Made by a program: the position numbers and the translations under genes. From Streptomyces sp. NBRC 110611 (GTDB lineage Bacteria > Actinomycetota > Actinomycetes > Streptomycetales > Streptomycetaceae), in contig NZ_BBUY01000008.1 of NCBI RefSeq assembly GCF_001590865.1, positions 124,001 to 188,000 on the forward strand: a stretch of DNA of 64,000 nt. The letters are read 5' to 3'. Numbering within the stretch: position 1 is the first letter of the stretch; every line of letters begins with the position of its first letter. The notes under the pieces were generated by a model. It was not told the DNA's origin. It did no database searches and worked only from the letters and a program-made list of their open reading frames with translations. This document shows, one piece after another, positions 25,338-34,179 of the stretch.

Positions 25338-26386
25338 GAGGTGCAGCCGCCCTCAACGGTCCGGCCGTCCTCGGCAGTCCGGCCGTCCTCGGCGGTCCGG
25401 CCGTCCTCGGCGGTCCGGCCGTTCTGGGCGAAGGCCCACGCGTCGGCGACGATCCCCGCCAGGTCGGCGCGGCGGGGCCGCCAGCCCAGCCGGTCGACGG
25501 CGGTCCACGCGGAGGCCACCAGGACGGCCGGGTCACCGCCGCGGCGCGGAGCGGCGACCTCGGGGATGGGGTGCCCGGTGACCTTGCGGGCGGTCTCGAT
25601 GACCTCGCGTACGGAGAAGCCGTTGCCGTTGCCGAGGTTGCAGATCAGGTGCTCGCCGGCGGTGGACACGTCGAGGGCGAGGAGGTGGGCCTCGGCGAGG
25701 TCCGCGACGTGGAGGTAGTCGCGGACACAGGTGCCGTCGGGGGTGGGGTAGTCGTCACCGTAGACGGAGATCGTCGCGCGCTTGCCCTGGGCGACCTGGA
25801 GGACGAGCGGGATGAGGTGCGACTCGGGGTCATGGCGCTCACCGAAGCCGCCGTAGGCGCCGGCGACGTTGAAGTACCGCAGGGAGACCGCGGCCAGTCC
25901 GTGGGCGGTGGCCTCGCCGCTGATCATGTGGTCGACGGCGAGCTTGCTCGCCCCGTACGGGGAGGTGGGGGCGGTCGGGTCGGTCTCGGTGATCGGGGTG
26001 CGCGCCGGCTCCCCGTACGTCGCGGCGGTGGAGGAGAAGACGAGCTTGCGCACGCCCGCCGAGCGCATCGCGGCGAGCAGCGCCATGGTGCCGCCGACGT
26101 TGTTGTCCCAGTACTTCTCGGGTTGCACGACGGACTCGCCGACCTGCGAGAACGCGGCGAAGTGCAGCACCGCGTCATAGGAGGCGTCGAACCACGCGGC
26201 GCCGCGCGCTCCGTCGAACGCGGTGCGGATGTCGCCCTCGATGAACTCGGCGCCGGCCGGGACGGCGTCCCGGAAGCCGGTCGAGAGGTTGTCGAGGACG
26301 GTCACCGTGTGGCCGGCCTCCAGCAGGTGCTGGGCCACGACGCTTCCGACATAGCCGGCCCCACCCGTCACCACGTACTTGCTCAT
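25334..26386 (-). CDS. galE: UDP-glucose 4-epimerase
   Basis: The extended SDR interconverts UDP-galactose and UDP-glucose. The 350-residue protein shows YVVTGGAGYVGSVVAQHL (NAD binding), the catalytic FSSTAATYGEP and SPYGASKLAVDHM (YxxxK), and the family-typical GTCVRDYLHVADLAEAH. After the normal end (GIVADAWAFAQ) there is a non-homologous tail of four GRTAED-like repeats. It overlaps galT upstream and galK downstream by 4 bp each. The ATG at 26386 is certain from homology. Confidence 0.96.
   Translation of the reverse strand: MSKYVVTGGAGYVGSVVAQHLLEAGHTVTVLDNLSTGFRDAVPAGAEFIEGDIRTAFDGARGAAWFDASYDAVLHFAAFSQVGESVVQPEKYWDNNVGGTMALLAAMRSAGVRKLVFSSTAATYGEPARTPITETDPTAPTSPYGASKLAVDHMISGEATAHGLAAVSLRYFNVAGAYGGFGERHDPESHLIPLVLQVAQGKRATISVYGDDYPTPDGTCVRDYLHVADLAEAHLLALDVSTAGEHLICNLGNGNGFSVREVIETARKVTGHPIPEVAAPRRGGDPAVLVASAWTAVDRLGWRPRRADLAGIVADAWAFAQNGRTAEDGRTAEDGRTAEDGRTVEGGCTS
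25352..25423. repeat. 18-bp coding repeat x4 in the galE tail
   Basis: Four consecutive 18-bp units encode the C-terminal GRTAED hexapeptides. They finish about 16 bp before the galE stop codon. Confidence 0.9.
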
Positions 26387-27444
26387 GACTCGCTCGCTGC
26401 CTCTCGCAGTCGTTCGGCCGCGGCCTCCGGCGGCACGTCGTTGATGAACACGTTCATGCCGGATTCGGAACCCGCGAGGAACTTCAGCTTGCCGGGCGTC
26501 CGGCGGATGGTGAACAGCTCGAGGTGGAGGGCGAACTCGGCGCGTTGCTCCGCACCGCGCACCGGCGCCTGGTGCCAAGCCGCGATGTACGGGGTCGGGG
26601 CCGGCGAGGCCCCGCCCCCGCCGAAGAGCCGGTCGAACCTCCGCAGAAGCTCCAGGTAGACCCGCGGGAACTCGGCGCGCGCGGCGTCGTCGAGGGCGGG
26701 CAGATCCGGAACGCGACGCTTCGGGTAGAGGTGCACCTCGTAGGGCCAGTGGGCGGCGTACGGGACGAAGGCGAACCAGTGCGCGGCGTCGAGCACGATG
26801 CGGCGGCCGTCGGCGCGTTCGTCGGCGAGAACGTCGTCGAAGAGGTTCCGGCCGCCGGTCGCCTTCCGGTGGGCGGCGAGCGAGGTGAGCATGCGCTCGG
26901 TGCGCGGGGTGACGAAGGGGTAGGCGTAGATCTGGCCGTGCGGATGGCCGAGGGTGACGCCGATCTCCTCGCCGCGGTTCTCGAAGCAGAAGACCTGTGC
27001 CACGCCGGGGAGTTGGGAGAGTTCGGCGGTGCGGTCGGCCCAGGCGGCCAGGACCAGGGCGGCCTGTTCGTCGGTGAGGTCGGCGAAGGAGGCGTCATGG
27101 TCGGAGGTGAAGCAGACGACCTCGCAGCGGCCGTGACCGCCGGCCAGGGAGGGGAAGCGGTTCTCGAAGACGGCGACGTCGTAGTCGGCGGCGGGGATCT
27201 CGGAGAGCCGGCCGCCGCGGGAGGGGCACAGCGGGCATTCGTCGGCCGGCGGGTGGTAGGTGCGGGCCTGGCGGTGGGAGGCGATGGCCACGGAGTCGCC
27301 GAGGAGACGGTCGTGGCGGATCTCGGAGTCGGTGGCGACGGGGTCGAGGGGGCGCCGGTCGGCGGCGTCTCGTACGACGTCGTCCCGCGCGTCGTAGTAG
27401 ATGAGCTCCCGGCCGTCCGCGAGCCGCGCCGTCGTCTTCTTCAC
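26383..27444 (-). CDS. galT: Galactose-1-phosphate uridylyltransferase
   Basis: GalT exchanges UMP between UDP-glucose and galactose-1-P through a His-UMP intermediate. The 353-residue protein has the zinc motif CPLCPSRGG, NRFPSLAGGHGRCEVVCF, the active-site GVTLGHPHGQIYAYP, and WPYEVHLYPKRR. It is the first gene of the gal operon. The GTG at 27444 follows GAGGAG about 11 nt upstream; a GTG six codons earlier is possible. Divergent from a sodium:solute symporter, probably the galactose importer. Confidence 0.95.
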   Translation of the reverse strand: MKKTTARLADGRELIYYDARDDVVRDAADRRPLDPVATDSEIRHDRLLGDSVAIASHRQARTYHPPADECPLCPSRGGRLSEIPAADYDVAVFENRFPSLAGGHGRCEVVCFTSDHDASFADLTDEQAALVLAAWADRTAELSQLPGVAQVFCFENRGEEIGVTLGHPHGQIYAYPFVTPRTERMLTSLAAHRKATGGRNLFDDVLADERADGRRIVLDAAHWFAFVPYAAHWPYEVHLYPKRRVPDLPALDDAARAEFPRVYLELLRRFDRLFGGGGASPAPTPYIAAWHQAPVRGAEQRAEFALHLELFTIRRTPGKLKFLAGSESGMNVFINDVPPEAAAERLREAASES

Positions 27445-27475
27445 GGAAAAGCCGCTCCTCACCGACCCCACCACC

Positions 27476-27512
27476 TCAAACATAAACAAACACAATGAAG
27501 CACAAGTAAACA
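27476..27512. promoter_or_regulatory. Candidate gal operator (TGTTTR direct repeats)
   Basis: Read on the minus strand, this AT-rich stretch contains TGTTTG (twice) and TGTTTA, spaced by 3-15 bp, 32-68 bp upstream of the galT start. TTGACG at about 27517 could be the -35 box. Direct TGTTT-like repeats are typical of DeoR-family operators, so a sugar regulator encoded elsewhere is plausible. Confidence 0.45.
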
Positions 27513-27528
27513 CCGACGTCAACGCACA

Positions 27529-27564
27529 CCCACATCCACGCCCACATCCACGCCCACATCCAAC
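27529..27564. repeat. 12-bp tandem repeat x3 in the gal/symporter promoter region
   Basis: CCCACATCCACG occurs three times in a row (last unit altered at its end) between the divergent galT and symporter genes, unlike the other arrays not at a stop codon. Confidence 0.85.
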
Positions 27565-27699
27565 CGCCCATCGACAGCCGCTCCACGCCGCCCCGCACCT
27601 CAAGATCAAACGACTCAATCGAACAAAAGTCTTCAGTTTCTCAAGGTCTCGGCGTAGCTTTCTGTGCGTTCTGATCGCTCTAGGAAGCGAGTTCCCACC

Positions 27700-29370
27700 G
27701 TGATCACCCTGGCTGAAGGGCTCCGGCTCCCCACCAACGCCCTGGACTACACGATCCTGGCCCTCTACTTCGTCGTCGTCCTCGGCATCGGATTCGCGGC
27801 ACGACGCAGTGTCAGGACGAGCCTGGACTTCTTCCTCTCCGGGCGGTCACTGCCCGCCTGGGTCACCGGCCTGGCCTTCGTCGCCGCCAATCTCGGCGCC
27901 ACCGAGATCCTCGGGATGGCCGCCAACGGCGCGCAGTACGGCGCCTACACCGTCCACTGGTACTGGATCGGCGCCATCCCGGCGATGGTCTTCCTGGGCC
28001 TGGTGATGATGCCGTTCTACTACGGCTCCAAGGTGCGCTCGGTGCCGGAGTTCCTGCTGCACCGCTTCGGCCCCTCCTCGCACCTGCTCTCGTCGGTCAT
28101 CTTCGCCGTTTCGTCCGTACTGATCGCGGGTGTGAACCTCTATGCGATGGCGATCGTGCTGCAGGCGCTGCTCGGCTGGCCGCAGTGGGTGGCGATCGTG
28201 GTCGCCGGGTGCTTCGTCCTGGCGTACATCACCATCGGCGGCCTCTCCTCGGCGATCTACAACGAGGTGCTGCAGTTCTTCGTGATCCTCGCCGCGCTGA
28301 TACCGCTGACCGTCGTCGGCCTCAAGCGCGTCGGCGGCTGGGACGGCCTGAGCCACTCGCTCACCTCCTCGCACGGCGACGCGTTCCTCACGGCCTGGAA
28401 GGGCACCGGCATCGGCGAGGGCAACCCGCTCGGCGCGAACTGGCTCACCATCGTCCTCGGCCTCGGCTTCGTGATGAGCTTCGGTTACTGGACCACCAAC
28501 TTCGCCGAGGTGCAGCGCGCCCTGTCCGCCAAGAACCTCTCCGCCGCCCGGCGCACCCCGCTGATCGCCGCCTTCCCCAAGATCCTCATCCCGATGGTGG
28601 TGCTCGTGCCCGGCCTGATCGCCCTGGTCATGGAGCCGACGCTGGGGAAGTCCGCCGACGGCCTCCAGTACAACGACGCCATCCCGGTCCTGATGCGCGA
28701 CCTGCTCCCCAACGGCGTCCTGGGCATCGCGGTAACCGGCCTGCTGGCGGCCTTCATGGCCGGGATGGCGGCCAATGTCTCGTCCTTCAACACGGTCTTC
28801 ACCAACGACATCTGGGCCGCGTACCTGAAGAAGGGCCGCGCGGACTCGTACTACCTCGCGACGGGACGCGTGGTCACCGCGGCCGGGGTGCTGACCGGCA
28901 TGGGCACGGCCTTCATCGCCTCGTCCTTCAGCAACATCATGAACTACCTCCAGACGCTGTTCTCCTTCTTCAACGTGCCGTTGTTCGTGGTCTTCGTCAT
29001 CGGCATGTTCTGGAAGCGGACCAGCGCCGCGGCCGGATTCTGGGGGCTGCTCTCCGGAACCGTGGCCGCGATGGTCAACTACTTCTGGTTCTACCAGCGG
29101 GGCATCATCGCCATCCCCTCCGACCAGGGCGCCAACTTCGTCTCCTCGATCGTCGCCTTCGTCGTCGGCGCGCTGGTGATGGTCGCCGTCACCCTGGCCA
29201 CCAAGCCCAGGCCCGCCGAGTCCCTGGCCGGACTGGTCTACGGCACCAGGTCACCCGGCATGGGGGAACTGCCGGCCGAGGGCGACGACGTCTGGTACCG
29301 CAAGCCCGCCCTGCTCGGCTGGGGCGCCGTCGTCCTGGCCGCCGCCTGCTACGTCCCGTTCTCCCTCTGA
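27700..29370 (+). CDS. Sodium:solute symporter, probable galactose/sugar importer
   Basis: The 556-residue SSS-family protein has about 13-14 membrane helices. The symporter signature region includes GANWLTIVLGLGFVMSFGYW and the SGLT/vSGLT-like FMAGMAANVSSFNTVFTNDI, where the SSxN segment forms part of the second sodium site. It lies opposite galT-galE-galK with 255 bp between, so galactose is the likely substrate. The GTG at 27700 is preceded by AGGAAG 12 nt away; an ATG-less extension to 27664 is less likely. A small membrane protein follows 21 bp downstream. Confidence 0.9.
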   Translation: MITLAEGLRLPTNALDYTILALYFVVVLGIGFAARRSVRTSLDFFLSGRSLPAWVTGLAFVAANLGATEILGMAANGAQYGAYTVHWYWIGAIPAMVFLGLVMMPFYYGSKVRSVPEFLLHRFGPSSHLLSSVIFAVSSVLIAGVNLYAMAIVLQALLGWPQWVAIVVAGCFVLAYITIGGLSSAIYNEVLQFFVILAALIPLTVVGLKRVGGWDGLSHSLTSSHGDAFLTAWKGTGIGEGNPLGANWLTIVLGLGFVMSFGYWTTNFAEVQRALSAKNLSAARRTPLIAAFPKILIPMVVLVPGLIALVMEPTLGKSADGLQYNDAIPVLMRDLLPNGVLGIAVTGLLAAFMAGMAANVSSFNTVFTNDIWAAYLKKGRADSYYLATGRVVTAAGVLTGMGTAFIASSFSNIMNYLQTLFSFFNVPLFVVFVIGMFWKRTSAAAGFWGLLSGTVAAMVNYFWFYQRGIIAIPSDQGANFVSSIVAFVVGALVMVAVTLATKPRPAESLAGLVYGTRSPGMGELPAEGDDVWYRKPALLGWGAVVLAAACYVPFSL

Positions 29371-29391
29371 AACCAGCGGAGTTGAACCACC

Positions 29392-29685
29392 ATGAGTGAT
29401 TACCAGCACGAGGTCGAGGAGCTGGAGCGCACATCGGCGACCGCCGCCCGGCTCTTCGACATACGGCGCATCATCGGCGGCCTGTTCGTCGTCTACGGCG
29501 TGATAGTCGGCATCGCCGGCCTGACCGCGTCCGACGCGGACCTCAAGAAGGCCCAGGGCATCAACATCAACCTGTGGACCGGCCTCGGCATGCTCGCGCT
29601 CGGCCTCTTCTTCCTGATCTGGCTGAAACTCCGGCCGACCGCCCCGCCTGCCGTCGAGGTGCCGGCCGCCGGCTCCGGGGACTGA
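29392..29685 (+). CDS. Small two-helix membrane protein paired with the symporter
   Basis: The 97-residue protein has an N-terminal amphipathic part (YQHEVEELERTSATAARLFD), a membrane helix at ~28-47, a short loop (TASDADLKKAQGININL) and a second helix at ~60-80. It starts 21 bp after the symporter stop and probably belongs to the same transcript. Short membrane partners are known for some SSS transporters (for example DUF485 proteins with acetate permease), but this sequence is different. Function unknown. Confidence 0.75.
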   Translation: MSDYQHEVEELERTSATAARLFDIRRIIGGLFVVYGVIVGIAGLTASDADLKKAQGININLWTGLGMLALGLFFLIWLKLRPTAPPAVEVPAAGSGD

Positions 29686-29689
29686 CCCC

Positions 29690-30415
29690 TCACTGCGGCG
29701 GGACCGGATCGTCCGGTCCCGGCTCCGTCTTCCGTGCAGCGCGTCCGCCACCGCCGCCCGCGCGTTCCAGCAGCCCGGTACGTGCCGCCAGCGCGGCGGC
29801 CTCCAGCCGCGACCCCACCTCCAGCTTCATCAGCACCCGCTGGACGTGCGTCCGCGCCGTACTCGGCGCGATATCCATGCCGGCCGCGATCAGCCGGGTG
29901 TCCTCCCCGTCCGCGACCCGCATCAGCACCTCCACCTCGCGCGGGGTGAGCAGCTCCAGCAGCCGCGCCCCCTCGTCGTCCGGCTGCGCCGCGGGGTGCA
30001 GCAGCTCCTCGAAGGCCTGCTGCAACAGCTGCGGGGAGACCGCCGACTCCCCCGCCCGCGCCTTCATCATGGCGCGCTCCACGCCCTCGATCCGCTCGTC
30101 ATTGCGTACGTACCCGGAGGCGCCGGCCGCGAACGCCGCCGCGATCCCCCGCGGACTCGGCACCGGCCCCAGCACCACCACCGAGACCTGCGGCCGCTCC
30201 TTCTTGATCCGCACGACCGGATCGAACGCCCCCGGCTGGGCGGGCGCCGCGGTGCCCAGCAGGCAGACCTCGGGCGCCCGGCTCACCACCAGGTCCGCGG
30301 CCCCGGCGCTGGGCGCGGCGGCCGCCAGCACGCGGTGTCCGCGCAGCTTCAGCGCCGAGGCGAGCGCCTCCGCGAGCAGACGGTGATCGTCGACCACCAT
30401 GAGCCGTACGCCCAT
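29690..30415 (-). CDS. Atypical NarL-type response regulator lacking the phospho-Asp
   Basis: The 241-residue protein begins GVRLMVVDDHRLLAEALASAL, keeping the acidic pair, but the strand that should end in Asp reads PEVCLLGTAAPAQPG, with Gly at the acceptor position, and the usual GA-GY-x-LKD reads ASGYVRNDE, without Lys. The LuxR HTH is intact: LTPREVEVLMRVADGEDTRL and DIAPSTARTHVQRVLMKLEV. It is therefore likely phosphorylation-independent. The ATG at 30415 has GGGGAGGGG upstream. The gene converges with the symporter operon (4-bp gap to the small membrane gene). No kinase adjacent. Confidence 0.85.
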   Translation of the reverse strand: MGVRLMVVDDHRLLAEALASALKLRGHRVLAAAAPSAGAADLVVSRAPEVCLLGTAAPAQPGAFDPVVRIKKERPQVSVVVLGPVPSPRGIAAAFAAGASGYVRNDERIEGVERAMMKARAGESAVSPQLLQQAFEELLHPAAQPDDEGARLLELLTPREVEVLMRVADGEDTRLIAAGMDIAPSTARTHVQRVLMKLEVGSRLEAAALAARTGLLERAGGGGGRAARKTEPGPDDPVPPQ

Positions 30416-30687
30416 CGACCAGCCCCTCCCCTTCGGCCCCCTTCGGCGCGCCCCACCGCGACCCGTCCAGGCCACTCGTCCCCGGGAAGCTACACGTTCA
30501 GCTGCCGAAGCGCGCCCCCTACCGGGGAGAAGACCCCCGGAATGCTGGAATCCCGGCCAACCGGGGCCGATTGGCACCCGGTTGGCCGGGATCAGGCGCA
30601 TCTAGGCACCCTCCGGACGAACCAACGAAGAGCTGCCCAACGAGCTGCGCGAAGAGCCACACGAGAAGCTAAACGCCCTGCCACATG

Positions 30688-30723
30688 GCGAGTTACGCGC
30701 TCTCCGCGCGTTACGCGTCCTCC
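30688..30723. repeat. 18-bp tandem duplication spanning the ABC-F stop codon
   Basis: Copies at 30706-30723 and 30688-30705 differ at three positions. The TAA (30711-30713) is repeated in the same frame 18 bp downstream on the minus strand. Confidence 0.85.
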
Positions 30724-32519
30724 GCCAGCTCCAGCCAGCGCATCTCCAGTTCCTCCCGCTCAGCGGTCAGCCCACGCAGCTCCGCGTCCAGCCCGGCGAC
30801 CTTCTCGAAGTCCGTCGCATGCTCGGCGATCTGCGCGTGGAGCGCGCTCTCCTTGTCCCCGATCTTGTCCAACTGCCGCTCGATCCGCTGGAGTTCCTTC
30901 TGCGCGGCGCGGGTGACGGCGGCGGACTTCTTGGGCCCGGCGGCCGCCGACTGCGGCGCGGGTGCCGCCGGCACCGCGGCCTCGATCAGCTTCTGGCGAC
31001 GCTCCAGGTACTCGTCCAGCCCGCGCGGCAGCATCCGCAGCGTGGCGTCGCCGAGCAGCGCGAAGACGCGGTCCGTGGTCCGCTCGATGAAGTACCGGTC
31101 GTGGCTGATGACGATCAGCGAGCCGGGCCAGCCGTCGAGCACGTCCTCCAGCTGCGTCAGCGTCTCGATGTCGAGATCGTTGGTCGGCTCGTCCAGGAAC
31201 AGCACGTTCGGCTCGTCCATCAGCAGCCGCAGGATCTGCAGCCGCCGCCGCTCACCGCCCGACAGGTCGCCGACCGGCGTCCACTGCTTCTCCTTCGTGA
31301 ACCCGAACTTCTCGCAGAGCTGTCCGGCGGTCATCTCCCGTCCCTTGCCGAGGTCGACGCGCTCGCGCACCCGCTGCACGGCCTCCAGCACCCGCCAGTC
31401 CGGGTCGAGCTCGGCCACCTCCTGCGACAGATACGCCAGCTTCACGGTCTTGCCGACCACGACCCGTCCGCCGGCCGGCTGCCGCTCCCCCTGCGTACGG
31501 GCCGCCTCGGCCAGCGCCCGCAGCAGCGAGGTCTTCCCGGCGCCGTTCACACCGACCAGACCGATCCGGTCCCCCGGCCCCAGCTGCCAGGTCAGGTGCT
31601 TGAGCAGCACCTTCGGCCCGGCCTGGATGCTCACGTCCTCCAGGTCGAAAACGGTCTTGCCCAGCCGCGAACTGGCGAACTTCATCAGCTCCGCGCTGTC
31701 CCTCGGCGGCGGGACATCCGCGATCAGCTCGTTGGCCGCCTCGATCCGGAACCGCGGCTTGCTCGTACGGGCCGGAGCGCCGCGCCGCAGCCACGCCAGC
31801 TCCTTGCGCATCAGGTTCTGCCGCTTGGCCTCCTCGGAGGCCGCGATCCGCTCCCGTTCGGCCCGGGCGAAGACGTAGTCGCTGTAGCCGCCCTCGTACT
31901 CGTGCACGTCGCCGCGCTGGACGTCCCACATCCGCGTACACACCTGGTCGAGGAACCAGCGGTCGTGGGTGACGACCACCAGCGCCGACCGCCGGGCCTG
32001 CAAATGCCGGGCCAGCCACGAGATGCCCTCCACATCCAGGTGGTTGGTCGGCTCGTCCAGCACGATCAGGTCCTGCTCGGCGATCAGCAGCTTGGCCAGC
32101 GCGATCCGCCGCCGCTCACCACCGGACAGCGGCCCGATGACGGTGTCCAGCCCCTGCGTGAAGCCCGGCAGGTGCAGATCCCCGAAGAGGCCGGTCAGCA
32201 CATCCCGGATCTTGGCATTTCCCGCCCACTCGTGATCGGCGAGATCACCGATCACCTCATGCCGGATGGTGGCTTCCGGATCGAGCGAGTCATGCTGGGT
32301 CAGCACCCCCAGCCGCAGCCCTCCGCTATGGGTGACCCGTCCTTCGTCCGCGCCCTCCAGCTTGGCGAGGATCCGGATCAGGGTGGTCTTCCCGTCGCCA
32401 TTGCGCCCGACGACGCCGATCCGGTCGCCCTCATTGACACCGAGGGAGACACCGTCGAGCAGCGCACGCAGCGCGTACGCCTTGCTGACGGCTTCCAGAT
32501 TGACGAGGTTGACGGCCAT
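30711..32519 (-). CDS. ABC-F family ATPase
   Basis: The 602-residue soluble protein has two ABC cassettes. The first has GRNGDGKTTLIRILA (Walker A) and LSGGERRRIALAKLLI (signature) with VLDEPTNHLD; the second has GVNGAGKTSLLRALA, LSGGERRRLQILRLLM and FLDEPTNDLD. A basic linker and a C-terminal coiled coil (LQRIERQLDKIGDKESALHA) complete it. There are no membrane segments. ABC-F proteins act on the ribosome (EttA/Uup-like translation factors); the C-terminal coiled coil points to the Uup side. The ATG at 32519 has AGGAG 5 nt upstream. Confidence 0.94.
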   Translation of the reverse strand: MAVNLVNLEAVSKAYALRALLDGVSLGVNEGDRIGVVGRNGDGKTTLIRILAKLEGADEGRVTHSGGLRLGVLTQHDSLDPEATIRHEVIGDLADHEWAGNAKIRDVLTGLFGDLHLPGFTQGLDTVIGPLSGGERRRIALAKLLIAEQDLIVLDEPTNHLDVEGISWLARHLQARRSALVVVTHDRWFLDQVCTRMWDVQRGDVHEYEGGYSDYVFARAERERIAASEEAKRQNLMRKELAWLRRGAPARTSKPRFRIEAANELIADVPPPRDSAELMKFASSRLGKTVFDLEDVSIQAGPKVLLKHLTWQLGPGDRIGLVGVNGAGKTSLLRALAEAARTQGERQPAGGRVVVGKTVKLAYLSQEVAELDPDWRVLEAVQRVRERVDLGKGREMTAGQLCEKFGFTKEKQWTPVGDLSGGERRRLQILRLLMDEPNVLFLDEPTNDLDIETLTQLEDVLDGWPGSLIVISHDRYFIERTTDRVFALLGDATLRMLPRGLDEYLERRQKLIEAAVPAAPAPQSAAAGPKKSAAVTRAAQKELQRIERQLDKIGDKESALHAQIAEHATDFEKVAGLDAELRGLTAEREELEMRWLELAEDA

Positions 32520-32694
32520 CTCACTCCTGCGTTCACATCGATCGACCTCCCCAGCGTAGTCGGCGCCCCACCCCGGCAACCCCGGAGATTCCGCCGCCAC
32601 CCCACAGCGCCGTATACATCCCGGTCTTCGATCTCAGCCGCTGACTGCAGACCCGGAGCGCATTCCCTCGCGCAGCGTGGCTAGCGTGATCGCC

Positions 32695-33459
32695 ATGGCA
32701 TCCGACATGAACACGGCAGTGGAGACGGAACGCGGCCTGGTCTACGGCCCGAGCGGCAAGCGCCTGGACCTCTACCGCCCGGCGGCCGCCCCGCGCCCGA
32801 CCCCGACCGTCCTGCTCTGGCACGGCGTCGGCCCCGACGAGCGCGACGTCCTGGCACCGCTCGCCCGCACGGCGGCTTCGCACGGCCTACTGGTCCTCGT
32901 ACCGGACTGGCGCTCGGACGCCCCGGACGGCGGCCGGGCCCAGCTCCTGGAATCGCTCACCTTCGCCCGCAAGGAGGCGGGCGGCCTGGGCGGCGACGGA
33001 GAGTCGTTCGTACTGGCCGGGTGGTCGGCGGGGGCCGGGGCCGCGCTGGGGGTCGTGTTGCGGCCCGAGACCACGGACGGCCCGCGCCCCCGGGCGGTGG
33101 TGGGCGTGGCGGGCCGCTACGACCTCCCGGCGCGCACCACCGGCGCCGCCCCACTGTCCGACCTCACCGCGGGCCTGGCCCCGGCCGTCCCGGTCCACCT
33201 CGTCCACGGCAGCCGGGACGTGGCCGTGGACGCCCGGCACACCCGCGACCTGGCGGAGGCCCTGCGAGCCGCAGGCGGGACGGTGGCCCTGGACATCCCG
33301 GACACCGATCACGCGGGCGTGATCATGACCGAGTACGACCCGGCGGCGAACCGCTGCGTACCGACCACCACCGGGCACGCCGTACGGGCAGGGCGGCTGG
33401 TGGCGGGGGTACTGGCGGAGGCCGGAGGCGACACGCACGGGAGCGGTCACTCTTTGTGA
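32695..33459 (+). CDS. Alpha/beta hydrolase, dienelactone/esterase-like
   Basis: The 254-residue protein has the alpha/beta-hydrolase elements in order: LLWHGVGPDERD (oxyanion strand), FVLAGWSAGAGAALG with nucleophile Ser in GWSAG, HGSRDVAVDARHT with the acid Asp, and DTDHAGVIM with the catalytic His. There is no signal peptide. The ATG at 32695 is favoured because homology starts after it; another ATG lies six codons upstream. Substrate unknown. It is divergent from the ABC-F gene. Confidence 0.85.
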   Translation: MASDMNTAVETERGLVYGPSGKRLDLYRPAAAPRPTPTVLLWHGVGPDERDVLAPLARTAASHGLLVLVPDWRSDAPDGGRAQLLESLTFARKEAGGLGGDGESFVLAGWSAGAGAALGVVLRPETTDGPRPRAVVGVAGRYDLPARTTGAAPLSDLTAGLAPAVPVHLVHGSRDVAVDARHTRDLAEALRAAGGTVALDIPDTDHAGVIMTEYDPAANRCVPTTTGHAVRAGRLVAGVLAEAGGDTHGSGHSL

Positions 33460-33513
33460 TGACGCGAGGGGGATACCGCGCCACCGTGGAGGGCGGGCAG
33501 CAAGATCCCGGCC

Positions 33514-34115
33514 ATGGACGAAACCGCGTTCTCCGAGGCCATGGACGACCGCCCGCTCTGGCCGGTGCCGCCTCCGGACGGATACACCGTGGACGACCTG
33601 TTCACGCTGCCCGATCTTCCACGGCACATCCAACTGATCGACGGGAGCCTGGTCTTCCCCCCGTCCGCAGAACAACTCCCACTCCATCGCCATCGACCTG
33701 CTAGTCAGCGGCCTTTCGTGCGAGCCGGCCGGCCAAGTTCAAGGTCGCAGCGCGGATGACGGTCGTCCTCGACGAGCGCAATGGCCCAGAACCCGATGTG
33801 AGCGTGATCCGGGCCGATGCGGTCACCGGACCGGACCCGACGAGCTTCCAGGCCAAGGACGTACTTCTCGCCGTCGAGGTGGTCTCCCCGGAATCAGAGT
33901 CCCGTGACCGCACGGCCAAACCGTGGAAGTTCGCCGCCGCCGGGATTCCGAATTTCTGGCGTGTCGAGATGGACCGAGCCGATAAAAGGCCCGTCGTCCA
34001 CGTCTACGAACTCGACCCGGTCACCAGGGCCTATGTGCACGCGGGCATGCACCGCGACCAGATCAAGGTCGCGAAGCCCTACGACATCGACCTGACCGCC
34101 ATCGACGAGCTCTGA
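33514..34115 (+). pseudogene. Uma2-like (DUF820) nuclease gene broken by two frameshifts
   Basis: The first part (frame from 33514) gives PLWPVPPPDGYTVDDLFTLP and HIQLIDGSLVF, a Uma2 N-terminus. The middle continues in the next frame from about 33668 (QNNSHSIAIDLLVSGL), and the end (KFKVAARMTVVLDERNGPEPD and LLAVEVVSPESESRDRTAKP with the E-V-x-S-P-E metal motif) is in the third frame from about 33735. The pieces together match one full-length Uma2 protein, a PD-(D/E)XK-fold family common in Streptomyces. Two frame changes in 70 bp suggest decay, unless they are sequence errors. Confidence 0.8.
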
Positions 34116-34160
34116 GGCCGGCTGCCCCTCGACCCCTCGGGCGGCCTCAGCCGCGCCCCG

Positions 34161-34179
34161 CCCCGGGACGCGCCCGGGG
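34161..34179. terminator. Hairpin directly after ispE
   Basis: CCCCGGG (34161-34167) and CCCGGGG (34173-34179) form a 7-bp GC stem with a 5-nt loop directly adjoining the ispE stop. Confidence 0.55.

Noticed and set aside
34120..34179. Additional gene after Uma2
   Set aside because: Only a short GC-rich strip and the ispE hairpin.
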